In this document: positions 54,113 through 63,635 of the stretch, in pieces
How the letters are laid out: every line of letters starts with the position of its first letter
How positions within the stretch are numbered: the first letter of the stretch is position 1
Source: Mycobacterium avium subsp. avium
GTDB lineage: Bacteria > Actinomycetota > Actinomycetes > Mycobacteriales > Mycobacteriaceae
DNA length: 64,000 nucleotides
Direction: 5' to 3'
Assembly: GCF_009741445.1 (NCBI RefSeq)
Contig: NZ_CP046507.1
Span: 4,216,001 to 4,280,000, forward strand
Position numbers and translations under genes: made by a program
Notes under the pieces: model-generated
What the model was told of the DNA's origin: nothing
The model's input: only the letters and a program-made list of their open reading frames with translations
Database searches by the model: none

Positions 54113-55342
54113 ATGACCGTCGGTGCCGCTCCGCCAAGCGTTTTCGACTCCGACCTGCCGACGCTGCACTATCACTCCGACGAGACACCGGCGCAGGTCT
54201 ATCCGCGGCTGCGCGAGGCGCAGCGGCGGGCCGCCGTGGCGATCGGGCCGCACGGCCCGGAGGTGCTCTCCTATCACCTGGTCCGGTCCGTGCTGCGGGA
54301 TCCGCGGTTCCAGATTCCGCCGGGCATCAATTTGCTGGCCCAGGGCATCGACTCGGGCCCGCTGTGGGACAAGGTCGCCAACAGCCTGCTGTGCCTGGAG
54401 GGCGACGCGCACCATCGACTGCGCAGCCTGTGCTCCAAGGCGTTCACCCCGCGCACGGTCGCCCGCCTGCACGACACCATGGCCGCGGTGATGAACGAGT
54501 TGGTCGACCGGGTGGCCGCGGCGGGTCGCTGCGACGTCGTCACCGACATCGCCCGCCCCTACCCCGTGCCGATCATCTGCGCGCTGCTCGGCGCGCCGCG
54601 CGAGGACTGGCGGCGGTTCTCGTCGTGGGCCGACGACGTGTTCAAGGCGTTCAGCTTCACCGTCGACCTGCGCGAGGTCGAGCCGGTCGTGATGCGCGCG
54701 TGGCGCGAGCTCGACGACTACGTCGACGAGATGGTGGCGCGGCGCCGGCACAGCCTGACCGACGACCTGCTCTCCGACCTGATCCGCGCCGGGGACGAGG
54801 GCGACCGCCTCGACGCCGCCGAGTTGCGCATGCTGGCGGGCGGCCTGCTGCTGGCGGGCACGGACACCACCCGCAACCAGGTGGCCGCCTCGGTGCAGGT
54901 GCTCTGCGAGCACCCCCACCAGTGGGAGCTGCTGCGGCAGCGCCCGGAGCTGGCGATGCGCGCCGTCGAGGAAACCATGCGGCATTCGCCGATCGCGTGC
55001 GGGACGCTGCGCCTGGTCGTCGAGGACGCCGAGCTCGACGGCCACCTGTTCCCCGCCGGCACCGCCGTGCTGGTGAATACCTTTGCGGCCAACCGTGATC
55101 CGGTGGTCTACGACGACCCCGACCGGGTCGACATCACCCGCGAGGCGGCACCGCCCATCCTGACCTTCGGCGGCGGCGTGCATTACTGCCTGGGCGCCAA
55201 CCTGGCCCGGCGGGAGATCGCCGAGGCGCTCAACGTGCTGGCCAACCGGCTGCGCAACCCGCGGCCGGCCGGACCGGCGCCGTGGAAGCCGATGGTGAGC
55301 CTGAGCGGGCCGACGAGCCTGCCCATCGAGTTCGACCGATAG
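54113..55342 (+). CDS. Cytochrome P450
   Basis: The 409-residue soluble P450 has all core motifs: I-helix LLAGTDTTRNQ near residues 249-259, the K-helix ExxR as EETMR, and the heme-binding FGGGVHYCLGANLARRE with the thiolate Cys near residue 350. The ATG is preceded by GAGGAGA. No ferredoxin or reductase gene is adjacent, so electrons come from elsewhere. The CYP family number cannot be given without a search; possible substrates include lipids or sterols. Confidence 0.94.
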   Translation: MTVGAAPPSVFDSDLPTLHYHSDETPAQVYPRLREAQRRAAVAIGPHGPEVLSYHLVRSVLRDPRFQIPPGINLLAQGIDSGPLWDKVANSLLCLEGDAHHRLRSLCSKAFTPRTVARLHDTMAAVMNELVDRVAAAGRCDVVTDIARPYPVPIICALLGAPREDWRRFSSWADDVFKAFSFTVDLREVEPVVMRAWRELDDYVDEMVARRRHSLTDDLLSDLIRAGDEGDRLDAAELRMLAGGLLLAGTDTTRNQVAASVQVLCEHPHQWELLRQRPELAMRAVEETMRHSPIACGTLRLVVEDAELDGHLFPAGTAVLVNTFAANRDPVVYDDPDRVDITREAAPPILTFGGGVHYCLGANLARREIAEALNVLANRLRNPRPAGPAPWKPMVSLSGPTSLPIEFDR

Positions 55343-55421
55343 TCGCCGCGGGGCGCACGAGTCGCGCAACCGGCCGGGGCGGCCGTACGCTCCTGTGGTT
55401 ACGAATCACTGGGGGATTTTC

Positions 55422-56756
55422 ATGCGCGCAGCCCGGCGCTCCACGGCGCGACGCCGACCGGCCGCGAGCCGAGGCGCCGCGCTGGCGGCGCTGGGGTGCC
55501 TGGCCCTGGCGTCGTGTTCGGACACCGTGCCCGCGCCGCCGCTCACCGCGACCACCTCGACGTCGAAGTCCACGTCCAAAGCCGGGCCCGATTCGGCCGC
55601 CGCACCCTCGATGACGGGCCCGCTGGAAAAGGACTGGAAAAGCTACGGCGGTACCGCGTATTTCGGTTGCCCGCAACGATTTTCGTTTAGCAAGTCCGCG
55701 CTGCAGGACATCCGGCCGAAGGTGTTCGACCCGAAGACCGGACAGTACCTGGCGCCCGGTGTCCCGTCCGTTCCGGCCGGCGAGACGGTGACCGGCGCGA
55801 TCTGCGCGCTGACGGGCACGGCAGAGCAGCTGCGGGTGGTGTACGTCGTGACCACCGCCGCCAAAACCATCGGCTACGTTTTCGACCTGACGAGCGGCCA
55901 GCCGCTGGTCACCAAGGACCTGCAGGCACCGGCCCCCGATCAGCGGCTGGCCGCGCCGAAGGACTGGTCCCTGGCCTCGACCGCCTCGGGCGTGGCGTGG
56001 CTGAACGCCGTCACCGACGGCCACGCCGCCGCGGCGCCACCGCGGACCGTGGTGCTGTCGGGTCAGGACCTGTCGACGCTGTGGAGCGATCCAGAGCCCG
56101 CCCGGGTCTGGCCGGACGTGCTGGCGTTCACCCGCAGCAGCGATCCCGCCCAGACTCCGGGCGCCCGGCTGCGCCGGCCCGGCGGGGAAGAGATCTACCA
56201 GGACAACGACGTCGTGTCCGTCGACGCCGAATTGACCGACGGCTCAAGCAAATTGGTACAGCTCACCCGTCGGGATCCGGCCAACCCCGCCGAGGTGTCG
56301 ACGATGTTCTATGACCTCGACGCCAAGTCGGTCATCAAAATCGGTGACTCCGACCGGATTTCGGGAGGCGGGCTGACCGCGGCGCTCTCGGACGGGAAAC
56401 TGTTCGTCGACGGCCACAACCGCGACAATTCCCAATTCGGGTTCGGGGTGTGGAACCTGCGCGGCCAGCAGTGGGACTTTCTGAAGAACCGCGACGACGC
56501 CCGGAAGCTGTCGCTTGCCAAGGTGGCGTTCTTCGAAGACCACCTCTACCTCACCGGCAGCGGCGGAACGTTCTCCGTCATCGACCTGCCCGCGGGAGAT
56601 CCCGTCGCATCCAACTGGGCCCTGCGCCCGTTCCAGCGGATCTCCGGATGGACACTGGTGTGCCGCGGCGAGACCGCACCGGGCGCCAACGGGGAGTGCA
56701 AGGAGATCGTCATGGTGCAAGACCGCGACGGCCACTACCCCGGGCCGTGGTTCTGA
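55422..56756 (+). CDS. Putative lipoprotein, function unknown
   Basis: The product of about 444 residues has a twin-arginine-like basic start (MRAARRSTARRR), a hydrophobic stretch (GAALAALGCLALASCS) ending in a lipobox with the Cys near residue 33, and a Ser/Thr-rich linker. A beta-rich ectodomain follows with repeated short strands (VWNLRGQQWDFLK, VAFFEDHLYLTGSGGTFSVIDLPAG), possibly a beta-propeller. I recognise no catalytic motif. The ATG at 55422 is supported by GGGGG upstream; a GTG at 55395 is also in frame. Its stop lies 2 bp from the convergent transporter gene. Confidence 0.78.
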   Translation: MRAARRSTARRRPAASRGAALAALGCLALASCSDTVPAPPLTATTSTSKSTSKAGPDSAAAPSMTGPLEKDWKSYGGTAYFGCPQRFSFSKSALQDIRPKVFDPKTGQYLAPGVPSVPAGETVTGAICALTGTAEQLRVVYVVTTAAKTIGYVFDLTSGQPLVTKDLQAPAPDQRLAAPKDWSLASTASGVAWLNAVTDGHAAAAPPRTVVLSGQDLSTLWSDPEPARVWPDVLAFTRSSDPAQTPGARLRRPGGEEIYQDNDVVSVDAELTDGSSKLVQLTRRDPANPAEVSTMFYDLDAKSVIKIGDSDRISGGGLTAALSDGKLFVDGHNRDNSQFGFGVWNLRGQQWDFLKNRDDARKLSLAKVAFFEDHLYLTGSGGTFSVIDLPAGDPVASNWALRPFQRISGWTLVCRGETAPGANGECKEIVMVQDRDGHYPGPWF

Positions 56757-56758
56757 CC

Positions 56759-58057
56759 TCAGGCCCAGCCGAGCGCCTGCGGCACCATGTACAGGCCGAA
56801 GCCAATGGTCACCAGGCACAGCGCGCGGGTGACATGCTTGTGCAGGCCACGCATGCGCCACTGCTCGGGCAGCGCCCGGGCTTCCAGCGCCAGCAGCAGG
56901 CCCAGCACGATGGGCAGCAGCAACGCGTTCATGATCTCGACGTCGACCGCCAGGTTGACCAGGTCGACGCTGGCCAGCACCAGCACCGCGCCCACGATGT
57001 GGGCCAGCGAATAGGTGAGGTAGAACTTCGCGGTGGCGCGGTTGGGCCGCTGGTTGAGCGTGTGCTTCCAGCCGAACACCTCCGCGAGTCCCCACGCACC
57101 GGCCAGCGACGCCACGATCGCGGCCACCAGCGCCGCACCCAGCATGCCCAGGCCGAACAGCACCGTGCCGCCGACGTGGCCCAGGTAGGGCGTCAGCGAC
57201 TGGGCGATCTGGCCCACGGTCTCCAGCGGGGTACCGTCGCCGTGCCGGCCGATGGTGGAGGCCATGGTGATCACCACCGCGATCATGATCAGCTGGGTCA
57301 GCACCGCACCGAACGCGGTGTCGTAGCGGGCCTGCCGAATCGTGCTCTCCGACAGGTGTTTATCGACCACCGCGCCCTGCTGGTAGAAGATCATCCACGG
57401 CATGATCACCGCGCCCACGTTGGCCGCGATCAGCAGCAGATACGACGAGTCGCCCAACGGCATCGACGTCAGGCCATGCGCCAGCGCACCCGGGTCGGGC
57501 CGGGCCATCACCATGGCCACCAAGAAGGCCAGTTCGGCCGCGCCGACGGCCAGGCCGATCCGCTCGACGCGCCGGTAGCTGCCGGTGAGCGCCAGCGCCA
57601 GCAGCGCGATGGTCGCGACCGGGATGCTCACCCAGCGTGAGACACCGAAGAGTTCGCCCACCCCGGCGACGCCGGCGAACTCGGTCAGCAGCGCCCCGAT
57701 CGCCGAGGCGAACAGGGTGAACGCCGACAGCCACGCCCAGCCGCGGCCGAACCGCTCCCGGATCAGCGAGCCGTGGCCGCGCCCGGTGACGATGCCCAAC
57801 CGCACCGTCATCTCCTGCACGACGTAGAGCACCGGCATCAGGATCAGCTGCGGCAGCACCATCCGGTAACCCCACTGGGCGCCGGACTGGGAGGCGGTGA
57901 TCAGCGAGCCGGCGTCGGTGTCGGCCAGCATCACGACCAGGCCGGGACCCCATACCGACAACAGCCCCCACCGCAGCCAGCGGCCACGTGTCCGCAATGA
58001 CACCGACGGCCGATCCGCGACGGCGTCGGCCACCGGCTGCGTGGTTGTCTCGGTCAC
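56759..58057 (-). CDS. Nramp-family divalent metal transporter with atypical binding motifs
   Basis: The 432-residue polytopic protein has about eleven hydrophobic helices and the Nramp (SLC11) fold. Canonical Nramp has DPGN in helix 1 and MPHN in helix 6; here helix 1 reads GPGLVVMLADTDAGSLITASQSGAQ (Asp kept, Asn replaced by Ser) and helix 6 reads GAVIMPWMIFYQQG (Met kept, His-Asn replaced by Trp-Met). The family exchanges protons for Mn, Fe or similar ions; these changes could alter selectivity, as in Nramp-related magnesium or aluminium transporters. I chose the GTG at 58057, with GGGAGGAA nine bases upstream. Confidence 0.85.
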   Translation of the reverse strand: MTETTTQPVADAVADRPSVSLRTRGRWLRWGLLSVWGPGLVVMLADTDAGSLITASQSGAQWGYRMVLPQLILMPVLYVVQEMTVRLGIVTGRGHGSLIRERFGRGWAWLSAFTLFASAIGALLTEFAGVAGVGELFGVSRWVSIPVATIALLALALTGSYRRVERIGLAVGAAELAFLVAMVMARPDPGALAHGLTSMPLGDSSYLLLIAANVGAVIMPWMIFYQQGAVVDKHLSESTIRQARYDTAFGAVLTQLIMIAVVITMASTIGRHGDGTPLETVGQIAQSLTPYLGHVGGTVLFGLGMLGAALVAAIVASLAGAWGLAEVFGWKHTLNQRPNRATAKFYLTYSLAHIVGAVLVLASVDLVNLAVDVEIMNALLLPIVLGLLLALEARALPEQWRMRGLHKHVTRALCLVTIGFGLYMVPQALGWA

Positions 58058-58318
58058 CGTTGCCACTTCCTCCCAGGACTGCGGCCGCGCGCCGCGATCC
58101 GCCCCGTGGATGATAGCCAAGGTTTACCTAACCGACGGAGCTTTCCCGGGAAGCGCCGGCACGGCGGAGGAGTCGGGCCCCATTTCGTGTCGCGGGGCAG
58201 CCGGCAACCGGTGTAGCCCGAGATCACCAGGTTTCCCGCGCTCTTCGGGTTTGGAGGTCACGCAACGAATACGGTGACGCCGGCCCCGTCCACCACAAGG
58301 CCCATTCGGAGGTTGACG

Positions 58319-59260
58319 ATGACGGTACCCAACGACGACACCTGGGGTCCGGCCACCAGCGTGGGAACGACGGCCACGATGGCGGCGGCGGCAAGGGCCA
58401 TCGCGACCCGGGATGGGGTCATCAACGATCCATTCGCCGAGCCGTTGGTGCGGGCGGTCGGTGTGAATTTTCTGACCCGTTGGGCTATCGGTGAGCTGGT
58501 CGCCTCGGATGTCGACGTCGAAGGCAGCCCATGGGGCTTGGCGCAGATGCCTGCATCGATTGCGGCCCGCACCCGGTACTTCGACGAGTTCTATGCCGAT
58601 GCCGCAGCGGCGGGCATCCGCCAAGCCGTCATCCTCGCCTCGGGGCTGGACACCCGCGCCTATCGACTGGACTGGCCCGCAGGGATGACGGTTTTCGAGA
58701 TCGACCAACCGGCCGTCATCGAGTTCAAAACCACGACACTGGCCACGCTGGGAGCCGAGCCAAAAGCCGACTTGCGCACGGTCGCGGTCGACCTGCGCGA
58801 CGATTGGTCGACGGCACTCGCGACGGCGGGTTTGGACAGCAGTAAACCCACGGCGTGGATCGCCGAAGGTCTGTTCGGCTACCTGGCACCCGAGGCCCAA
58901 GATGGGCTGCTCGATGCCGTCACCGCGCTGAGCACGCCAGGCAGCCGACTCGGGAGTGAGGCTGTGCCGAATACCGCCGACATGGACCCCCACGCAGCGC
59001 GCGAACGGATGCGCGCGGCGACGGCCAAGTGGCGCGACCACGGCTTCGAACTCGACGTCGACGTGATCTCATTTGCGGGTGAGCGCCACGACGTCGGCAC
59101 GTACCCGCAGGCGCTCGGCTGGACGACGGTCGCAACGCCGATGGCCGAGCTGCTCGCCGACCACGGGTTGCCGGCGATCGCGCGTGCCGACGATGATCGA
59201 CAGACGATGAATGGCGTCACCTACTACACGTCGACGCTGGGCACAGGCCGGCAGCGTTAG
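58319..59260 (+). CDS. Putative SAM-dependent methyltransferase (mycobacterial Rv0726c/Rv0731c-type family), copy 3
   Basis: The 313-residue protein belongs to the same family as the pair at 38-40 kb but is more divergent. It begins MTVPNDDTWGPATSVGTTATM and has VILASGLDTRAYRLDWPAG, VFEIDQPAVIEFK and WIAEGLFGYLAPEAQ. The ATG at 58319 has a GGAGG site 6 bases upstream. Its stop overlaps the convergent anchored-protein stop by four bases (TTAG). Substrate unknown. Confidence 0.87.
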   Translation: MTVPNDDTWGPATSVGTTATMAAAARAIATRDGVINDPFAEPLVRAVGVNFLTRWAIGELVASDVDVEGSPWGLAQMPASIAARTRYFDEFYADAAAAGIRQAVILASGLDTRAYRLDWPAGMTVFEIDQPAVIEFKTTTLATLGAEPKADLRTVAVDLRDDWSTALATAGLDSSKPTAWIAEGLFGYLAPEAQDGLLDAVTALSTPGSRLGSEAVPNTADMDPHAARERMRAATAKWRDHGFELDVDVISFAGERHDVGTYPQALGWTTVATPMAELLADHGLPAIARADDDRQTMNGVTYYTSTLGTGRQR

Positions 59261-59742
59261 CGGCGCTCCGGTTCACAGGTTTTGACAATTGCTCCTTGTA
59301 GGGCTCGGCCGATCTGTTGGCTCTGTGCCGCGTAGTCGGTGTACGCGCGCTGGAAGTTCTGGCTTGCCGAACCGCTCTCCGATCCGTTCTGTGACTGTCC
59401 CGGAATGGTCTGGCGCCAAACGGCGAGCATTTTGTCCTCGAGATTGACTAGAGCGTAAGCCTTTTCACGCAAGCCAGGATCGTGGATCTGGTCGGCGTAC
59501 TGTCGCAGACGGGTTTCGCGAGTTTGGTACGCATCCACGAGTTTTTGCGTGTCGTCGATACTGGTCGGAATGAGATCGCGTATTCGCGCGCTCTCCGATC
59601 TCGAGTACTTGAGCATGTCGTTGACGGTCGCGCAATCCGATGTAGGTTTCGGCCTGAAATACAGCCATACCGACACCCCGGCTATCACGAGCATCAGCAC
59701 ACCGGCGGCGGCAGCGGTGACGACAGTGCGCTTAGTCGCCAC
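59257..59742 (-). CDS. Membrane-anchored exported protein, function unknown
   Basis: The 161-residue protein has an N-terminal signal-anchor helix (VVTAAAAGVLMLVIAGVSVWLYF, residues 7-29) and a helical extracytoplasmic domain with two cysteines (CATVNDM and the C-terminal KTCEPERR) that may form a disulfide. It starts with GTG at 59742 without a clear ribosome-binding site. I recognise the general type (mycobacterial conserved anchored proteins) but no function. It is convergent with the methyltransferase. Confidence 0.72.
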   Translation of the reverse strand: MATKRTVVTAAAAGVLMLVIAGVSVWLYFRPKPTSDCATVNDMLKYSRSESARIRDLIPTSIDDTQKLVDAYQTRETRLRQYADQIHDPGLREKAYALVNLEDKMLAVWRQTIPGQSQNGSESGSASQNFQRAYTDYAAQSQQIGRALQGAIVKTCEPERR

Positions 59743-60008
59743 GGGTCATCACTTGCCGGATTTTAGGGCGGTAGCCGAGCCGGTGCTATTCACTCCCCGG
59801 CTGGCCGCCGGCAATTGCGAAACGGTCGGGCGCAGTGGCATGTGCAGAGCTGAGAAACCCCGAGACCGAGCTGCGATAGTACTGTCCACCGATATGGGTG
59901 ACCGAAACGCCACGCATCGGACGATGCGATCCAGCTGAAACATCTCATGCGGGCGGTCAGCGCCTCACGGCTCCGTGGCGCGGCCAGAAATACGCTCTGA
60001 CCCTGTGG

Positions 60009-60089
60009 TGGCAGGTACAGGATTCGAACCTGTGAAGCTTTCGCGACGGATTTACAGTCCGCTCCCATTGGCCGCTCGGGCAACCTGCC
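60009..60089 (-). tRNA. tRNA-Tyr (GTA)
   Basis: An 81-nt class II cloverleaf on the minus strand has acceptor GGCAGGT pairing ACCTGCC, discriminator A, anticodon loop CTGTAAA (anticodon GTA), a long variable arm GCGAAAGC and T-arm ACAGGTTCGAATCCTGT. It is divergent from yajQ. Confidence 0.96.
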
Positions 60090-60158
60090 GCCAGACAGGT
60101 TACAACGAGCGAGTAGACAAAGCACAAACGCCTGTCACTCGATGAAAGGACGGAATGC

Positions 60159-60650
60159 ATGGCGGACTCATCGTTCGACATCGTCAGCAAAGTGGACCGC
60201 CAGGAGGTCGACAACGCGCTCAACCAGGCCGCCAAGGAGCTGGCCACCCGCTTCGACTTCCGCGGCACCGACACCACCATCGCCTGGAAGGGCGACGAGG
60301 CTATCGAGCTGACGTCGTCCACCGAGGAACGTGTCAAGGCGGCCGTCGACGTCTTCAAGGAGAAGCTGATCCGCCGCGACATCTCCATGAAGGCCTTCGA
60401 CGCCGGCGAACCCCAGGCCTCCGGCAAGACCTACAAGGTCAACGGCACCCTCAAGCAGGGCATCAGCAGCGAGAACGCGAAGAAGATCACCAAGCTGATC
60501 CGCGACGAGGGCCCCAAGGGCGTCAAAACCCAGATCCAGGGCGACGAGATCCGGGTGAGCAGCAAAAAGCGCGACGACCTGCAGGCCGTCATCGCGATGC
60601 TCAAGCAGGCCGACCTGGACGTGGCGCTGCAGTTCGTCAACTACCGGTGA
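60159..60650 (+). CDS. yajQ: YajQ-family nucleotide-binding protein
   Basis: The 163-residue product is the YajQ/UPF0234 family, with two RNP-like domains. Family segments are MADSSFDIVSKVDRQEVDNA, ELATRFDFRGTDTTI at residues 29-43 and VNGTLKQGISSENAKKI. Some homologues bind cyclic di-GMP and others nucleotides or RNA; which applies here is unknown. The length equals Rv0566c and the order yajQ, monooxygenase, gpsA is conserved. Confidence 0.94.
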   Translation: MADSSFDIVSKVDRQEVDNALNQAAKELATRFDFRGTDTTIAWKGDEAIELTSSTEERVKAAVDVFKEKLIRRDISMKAFDAGEPQASGKTYKVNGTLKQGISSENAKKITKLIRDEGPKGVKTQIQGDEIRVSSKKRDDLQAVIAMLKQADLDVALQFVNYR

Positions 60651-60776
60651 TTCCCGGCGCACGAGCGCGAGCGCACCTGAACCCCAGCCCGGGGCCCAAC
60701 GAGCCCGTTCACTAGCCCAACCAACCGGTGGGTCTCTACCCTGGTGACCAGTCCCACAATTCGAGCGAGGTTCGCG

Positions 60777-62297
60777 ATGACCGTGACTCCCCAGGAAGCC
60801 GCCGACCACGGCGCGGCCGAGGCCGACTATTTCGACGTCCTGATCGTCGGCGCCGGGATCTCCGGCATCGACGCGGCCTACCGGATCACCGAGCGCAATC
60901 CGCAGCTGAGCTACGCGATCCTGGAGCGGCGTGCGCGGATCGGCGGGACGTGGGACCTGTTCCGCTACCCGGGTGTGCGCTCGGACAGCAGCATCTTCAC
61001 GCTGTCCTTCCCGTTCGAGCCGTGGACCCGCAAAGAGGGCGTGGCCGACGGGGTGCACATCCGCGAGTACCTCACCGCCACCGCGCACAAGTACGGCATC
61101 GACCGCCACATCCGGTTCAACAGCTACGTGCGCTCGGCGGACTGGGACTCGACCCGCGACACCTGGACGGTCACCGTCGAAGACGGGGCGCGGGACGGCG
61201 AACGCAAGCTCTACCGCGCTCGCTTCCTGTTCTTCGGCAGCGGCTACTACAACTACGACGAGGGCTACACCCCCGACTTCCCGGGCATCGAGGAGTTCAC
61301 CGGCACCGTGGTGCACCCCCAGCACTGGCCCGAGGACCTCGACTACACGGGCAAGAAGGTGGTGGTGATCGGCAGCGGGGCGACCGCGGTCACGCTGCTG
61401 CCGTCGCTGAGCGACCGCGCCGCCAAGGTGACCATGCTGCAACGCTCGCCCACCTATCTGATCTCGGCGTCCAAGTACGGCAAGGTCGCCGCGGTGGCGC
61501 GAAAAGTGTTGCCCCGCAATCCCGCTCATCTCGTCATCCGGATGTACAGCGCGCTGACCGAGGCGGTGTTCTTCGCGCTGTCCCGCAAGGCGCCGCGGCT
61601 GGTGCGCTGGCTGCTGCGCCGCAAGGCAATCAACAGCCTGCCCCCCGGCTACGCCGTCGACATTCACTTCAAGCCGCGCTACAACCCGTGGGACCAGCGG
61701 ATGTGCCTGATCCCCGACGCCGACCTGTACAACGCCATCACCGCCGGGCGCGCCGACGTGGTCACCGACCACATCGACCACTTCGACGCCACCGGCATCG
61801 CGCTGCGGTCCGGTGCCCACCTGGACGCCGACATCATCATCACCGCCACCGGCCTGCAATTGCAGGCCCTCGGTGGGGCCACGATCAGCCTGGACGGCAA
61901 CGAGATCAAGACCAACGACCGGTTCGTCTACAAGGCGCACATGCTCGAAGACGTGCCCAACCTGTTCTGGTGTGTGGGCTACACCAACGCGTCGTGGACG
62001 CTGCGGGCCGACATCACCGCCCGGGCGACGGCAAAACTGTTGGAGCACATGACGACTCACGGCTACACGCACGCCTACCCACATCGCGGCAACGAGCCGA
62101 TGACCGAGAAGCCGTCGTGGGACATCAACGCCGGGTATGTGCTGCGCTCGGTGCACGCGCTGCCGAAGTCGGGCACCAAGCGGCCGTGGAACGTGCGGCA
62201 GAACTACCTCGCCGACGCCATCGACTACCGCTTCGACCGCATCGAAGAGGCGATGGTGTTCGGCCGGGCCGCCGACCGGGCTGCGCTGGCCGGCTGA
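60777..62297 (+). CDS. Baeyer-Villiger-type flavin monooxygenase (Rv0565c-like)
   Basis: The 506-residue enzyme uses FAD and NADPH to insert oxygen next to carbonyls or to oxidise sulfur. The FAD-binding GAGISGIDAAYRI lies near residues 24-36, the Baeyer-Villiger fingerprint FTGTVVHPQHWPEDLD near 173-188, and the NADPH-binding VVVIGSGATAVTLLP just after. It is an EthA/MymA relative; in M. tuberculosis Rv0565c has been linked to thioamide prodrug activation (family knowledge). The ATG at 60777 has a GCGAGG site 6 bases upstream. Confidence 0.92.
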   Translation: MTVTPQEAADHGAAEADYFDVLIVGAGISGIDAAYRITERNPQLSYAILERRARIGGTWDLFRYPGVRSDSSIFTLSFPFEPWTRKEGVADGVHIREYLTATAHKYGIDRHIRFNSYVRSADWDSTRDTWTVTVEDGARDGERKLYRARFLFFGSGYYNYDEGYTPDFPGIEEFTGTVVHPQHWPEDLDYTGKKVVVIGSGATAVTLLPSLSDRAAKVTMLQRSPTYLISASKYGKVAAVARKVLPRNPAHLVIRMYSALTEAVFFALSRKAPRLVRWLLRRKAINSLPPGYAVDIHFKPRYNPWDQRMCLIPDADLYNAITAGRADVVTDHIDHFDATGIALRSGAHLDADIIITATGLQLQALGGATISLDGNEIKTNDRFVYKAHMLEDVPNLFWCVGYTNASWTLRADITARATAKLLEHMTTHGYTHAYPHRGNEPMTEKPSWDINAGYVLRSVHALPKSGTKRPWNVRQNYLADAIDYRFDRIEEAMVFGRAADRAALAG

Positions 62298-62365
62298 TCG
62301 GCGGGCGCCGGGGCGAGTTGGTGAATTCCTTCTAAAACTCAGATGTCGGCAATACGCTGATCGCC

Positions 62366-63391
62366 ATGGCAGCTCAGATGCGTGAACCCAAAGTCGTTGT
62401 GCTCGGAGGCGGCTCCTGGGGCACCACCGTGGCGTCGATCTGTGCGCGCCGCGGGCCGACGCTGCAGTGGGTGCGCTCGCGGGAGACCGCCGACGACATC
62501 AACGAGAACCACCGCAACAGCCGCTATCTGGGCAACGACGGTGTGCTGAGCGACACGCTGCGCGCCACCACCGATTTCTGCGAGGCGGCCAACACCGCCG
62601 ACGTGGTGGTGATGGGGGTCCCCTCGCACGGCTTTCGCGGGGTACTTACCGAACTGGCGCGGGAGTTGCGGCCGTGGGTGCCGGTGGTGTCCTTGGTCAA
62701 AGGGCTCGAGCAGGGCACCAACATGCGGATGTCGCAGATCGTCGAGGAGGTGCTGCCCGGTCATCCGGCGGGCATCCTGGCCGGGCCGAACATCGCGCGC
62801 GAGGTGGCCGAGGGCTACGCCGCCGCTGCGGTGCTGGCGATGCCCGACCAGCATCTGGCGACCCGGCTGTCCGGGCTGTTCCGCACCCGGCGGTTCCGCG
62901 TCTACACCACCGACGACGTCGTCGGGGCGGAGATGGCCGGGGCGCTGAAGAACGTGTTCGCCATCGCCGTGGGCATGGGGTATTCGCTGGGCATCGGCGA
63001 GAACACCCGCGCGCTGGTGATCGCCCGCGCGCTGCGCGAGATGACCAAGCTGGGGGTGGCGATGGGCGGCAGCCCCGACACCTTCCCGGGACTGGCCGGA
63101 CTCGGCGACCTCATCGTCACCTGCACCAGCCAGCGCAGCCGCAACCGGCACGTCGGCGAACAACTGGGCGCCGGCAAACCGATCGACGAGATCATCGCGT
63201 CGATGAACCAGGTCGCCGAGGGCGTCAAAGCGGCCAGCGTGATCATGGAGTTCGCCAACGAGTTCGGCCTGACCATGCCGATCGCCCGCGAAGTCGATGC
63301 GGTGATCAACCACGGCTCGACGGTCGAGCAGGCCTATCGGGGGCTGATCGCCGAGGTTCCCGGCCACGAGGTGCACGGCTCCGGCTTCTGA
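62366..63391 (+). CDS. gpsA: Glycerol-3-phosphate dehydrogenase [NAD(P)+]
   Basis: The 341-residue enzyme reduces dihydroxyacetone phosphate to glycerol-3-phosphate for phospholipid synthesis. It has the NAD-binding GGGSWGTT (residues 14-21), the VSLVKGLEQGTNMRMSQ segment with the catalytic lysine region, AGPNIAREVAEG and ALKNVFAIAVGMGYSLGIGENTRALVIARALREM. It corresponds to gpdA1 (Rv0564c). It is 68 bp downstream of the monooxygenase in the same direction. Confidence 0.95.
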   Translation: MAAQMREPKVVVLGGGSWGTTVASICARRGPTLQWVRSRETADDINENHRNSRYLGNDGVLSDTLRATTDFCEAANTADVVVMGVPSHGFRGVLTELARELRPWVPVVSLVKGLEQGTNMRMSQIVEEVLPGHPAGILAGPNIAREVAEGYAAAAVLAMPDQHLATRLSGLFRTRRFRVYTTDDVVGAEMAGALKNVFAIAVGMGYSLGIGENTRALVIARALREMTKLGVAMGGSPDTFPGLAGLGDLIVTCTSQRSRNRHVGEQLGAGKPIDEIIASMNQVAEGVKAASVIMEFANEFGLTMPIAREVDAVINHGSTVEQAYRGLIAEVPGHEVHGSGF

Positions 63392-63635
63392 CCTGGGCGT
63401 CGCGCGCTGGCCGAATTCAAATCTTTGCGTTCTCTATGGGCCGGTCACGTCGGCTTGACCGGTGTTTGCCAGCAAAATACCGTCAGTCCAGGTAGCCAGT
63501 GGTTCTCCGGCGCGCTCCCGCGGGTCATCCGGCTGTAATCCGCTGCACGCCAACCCGTTACGACGACGTAACTGGCCGCAAGACGGGGCGCATATCGGAA
63601 CATCCCCCGCAAACTCCTAACGAGGGACGGGACCG

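Noticed and set aside
58121..58318. Possible small gene between the Nramp gene and the third methyltransferase
   Set aside because: No frame here shows a start with a ribosome-binding site and a protein-like composition; it is better read as a divergent promoter region.
60168..62156. Minus-strand frame of 662 codons opposite yajQ and the monooxygenase
   Set aside because: It spans two well-supported plus-strand genes and has shadow-type composition.
63392..63635. Possible gene or riboswitch ahead of the SulP gene
   Set aside because: The 244 bp hold no convincing frame or recognisable riboswitch core; probably a promoter and leader.
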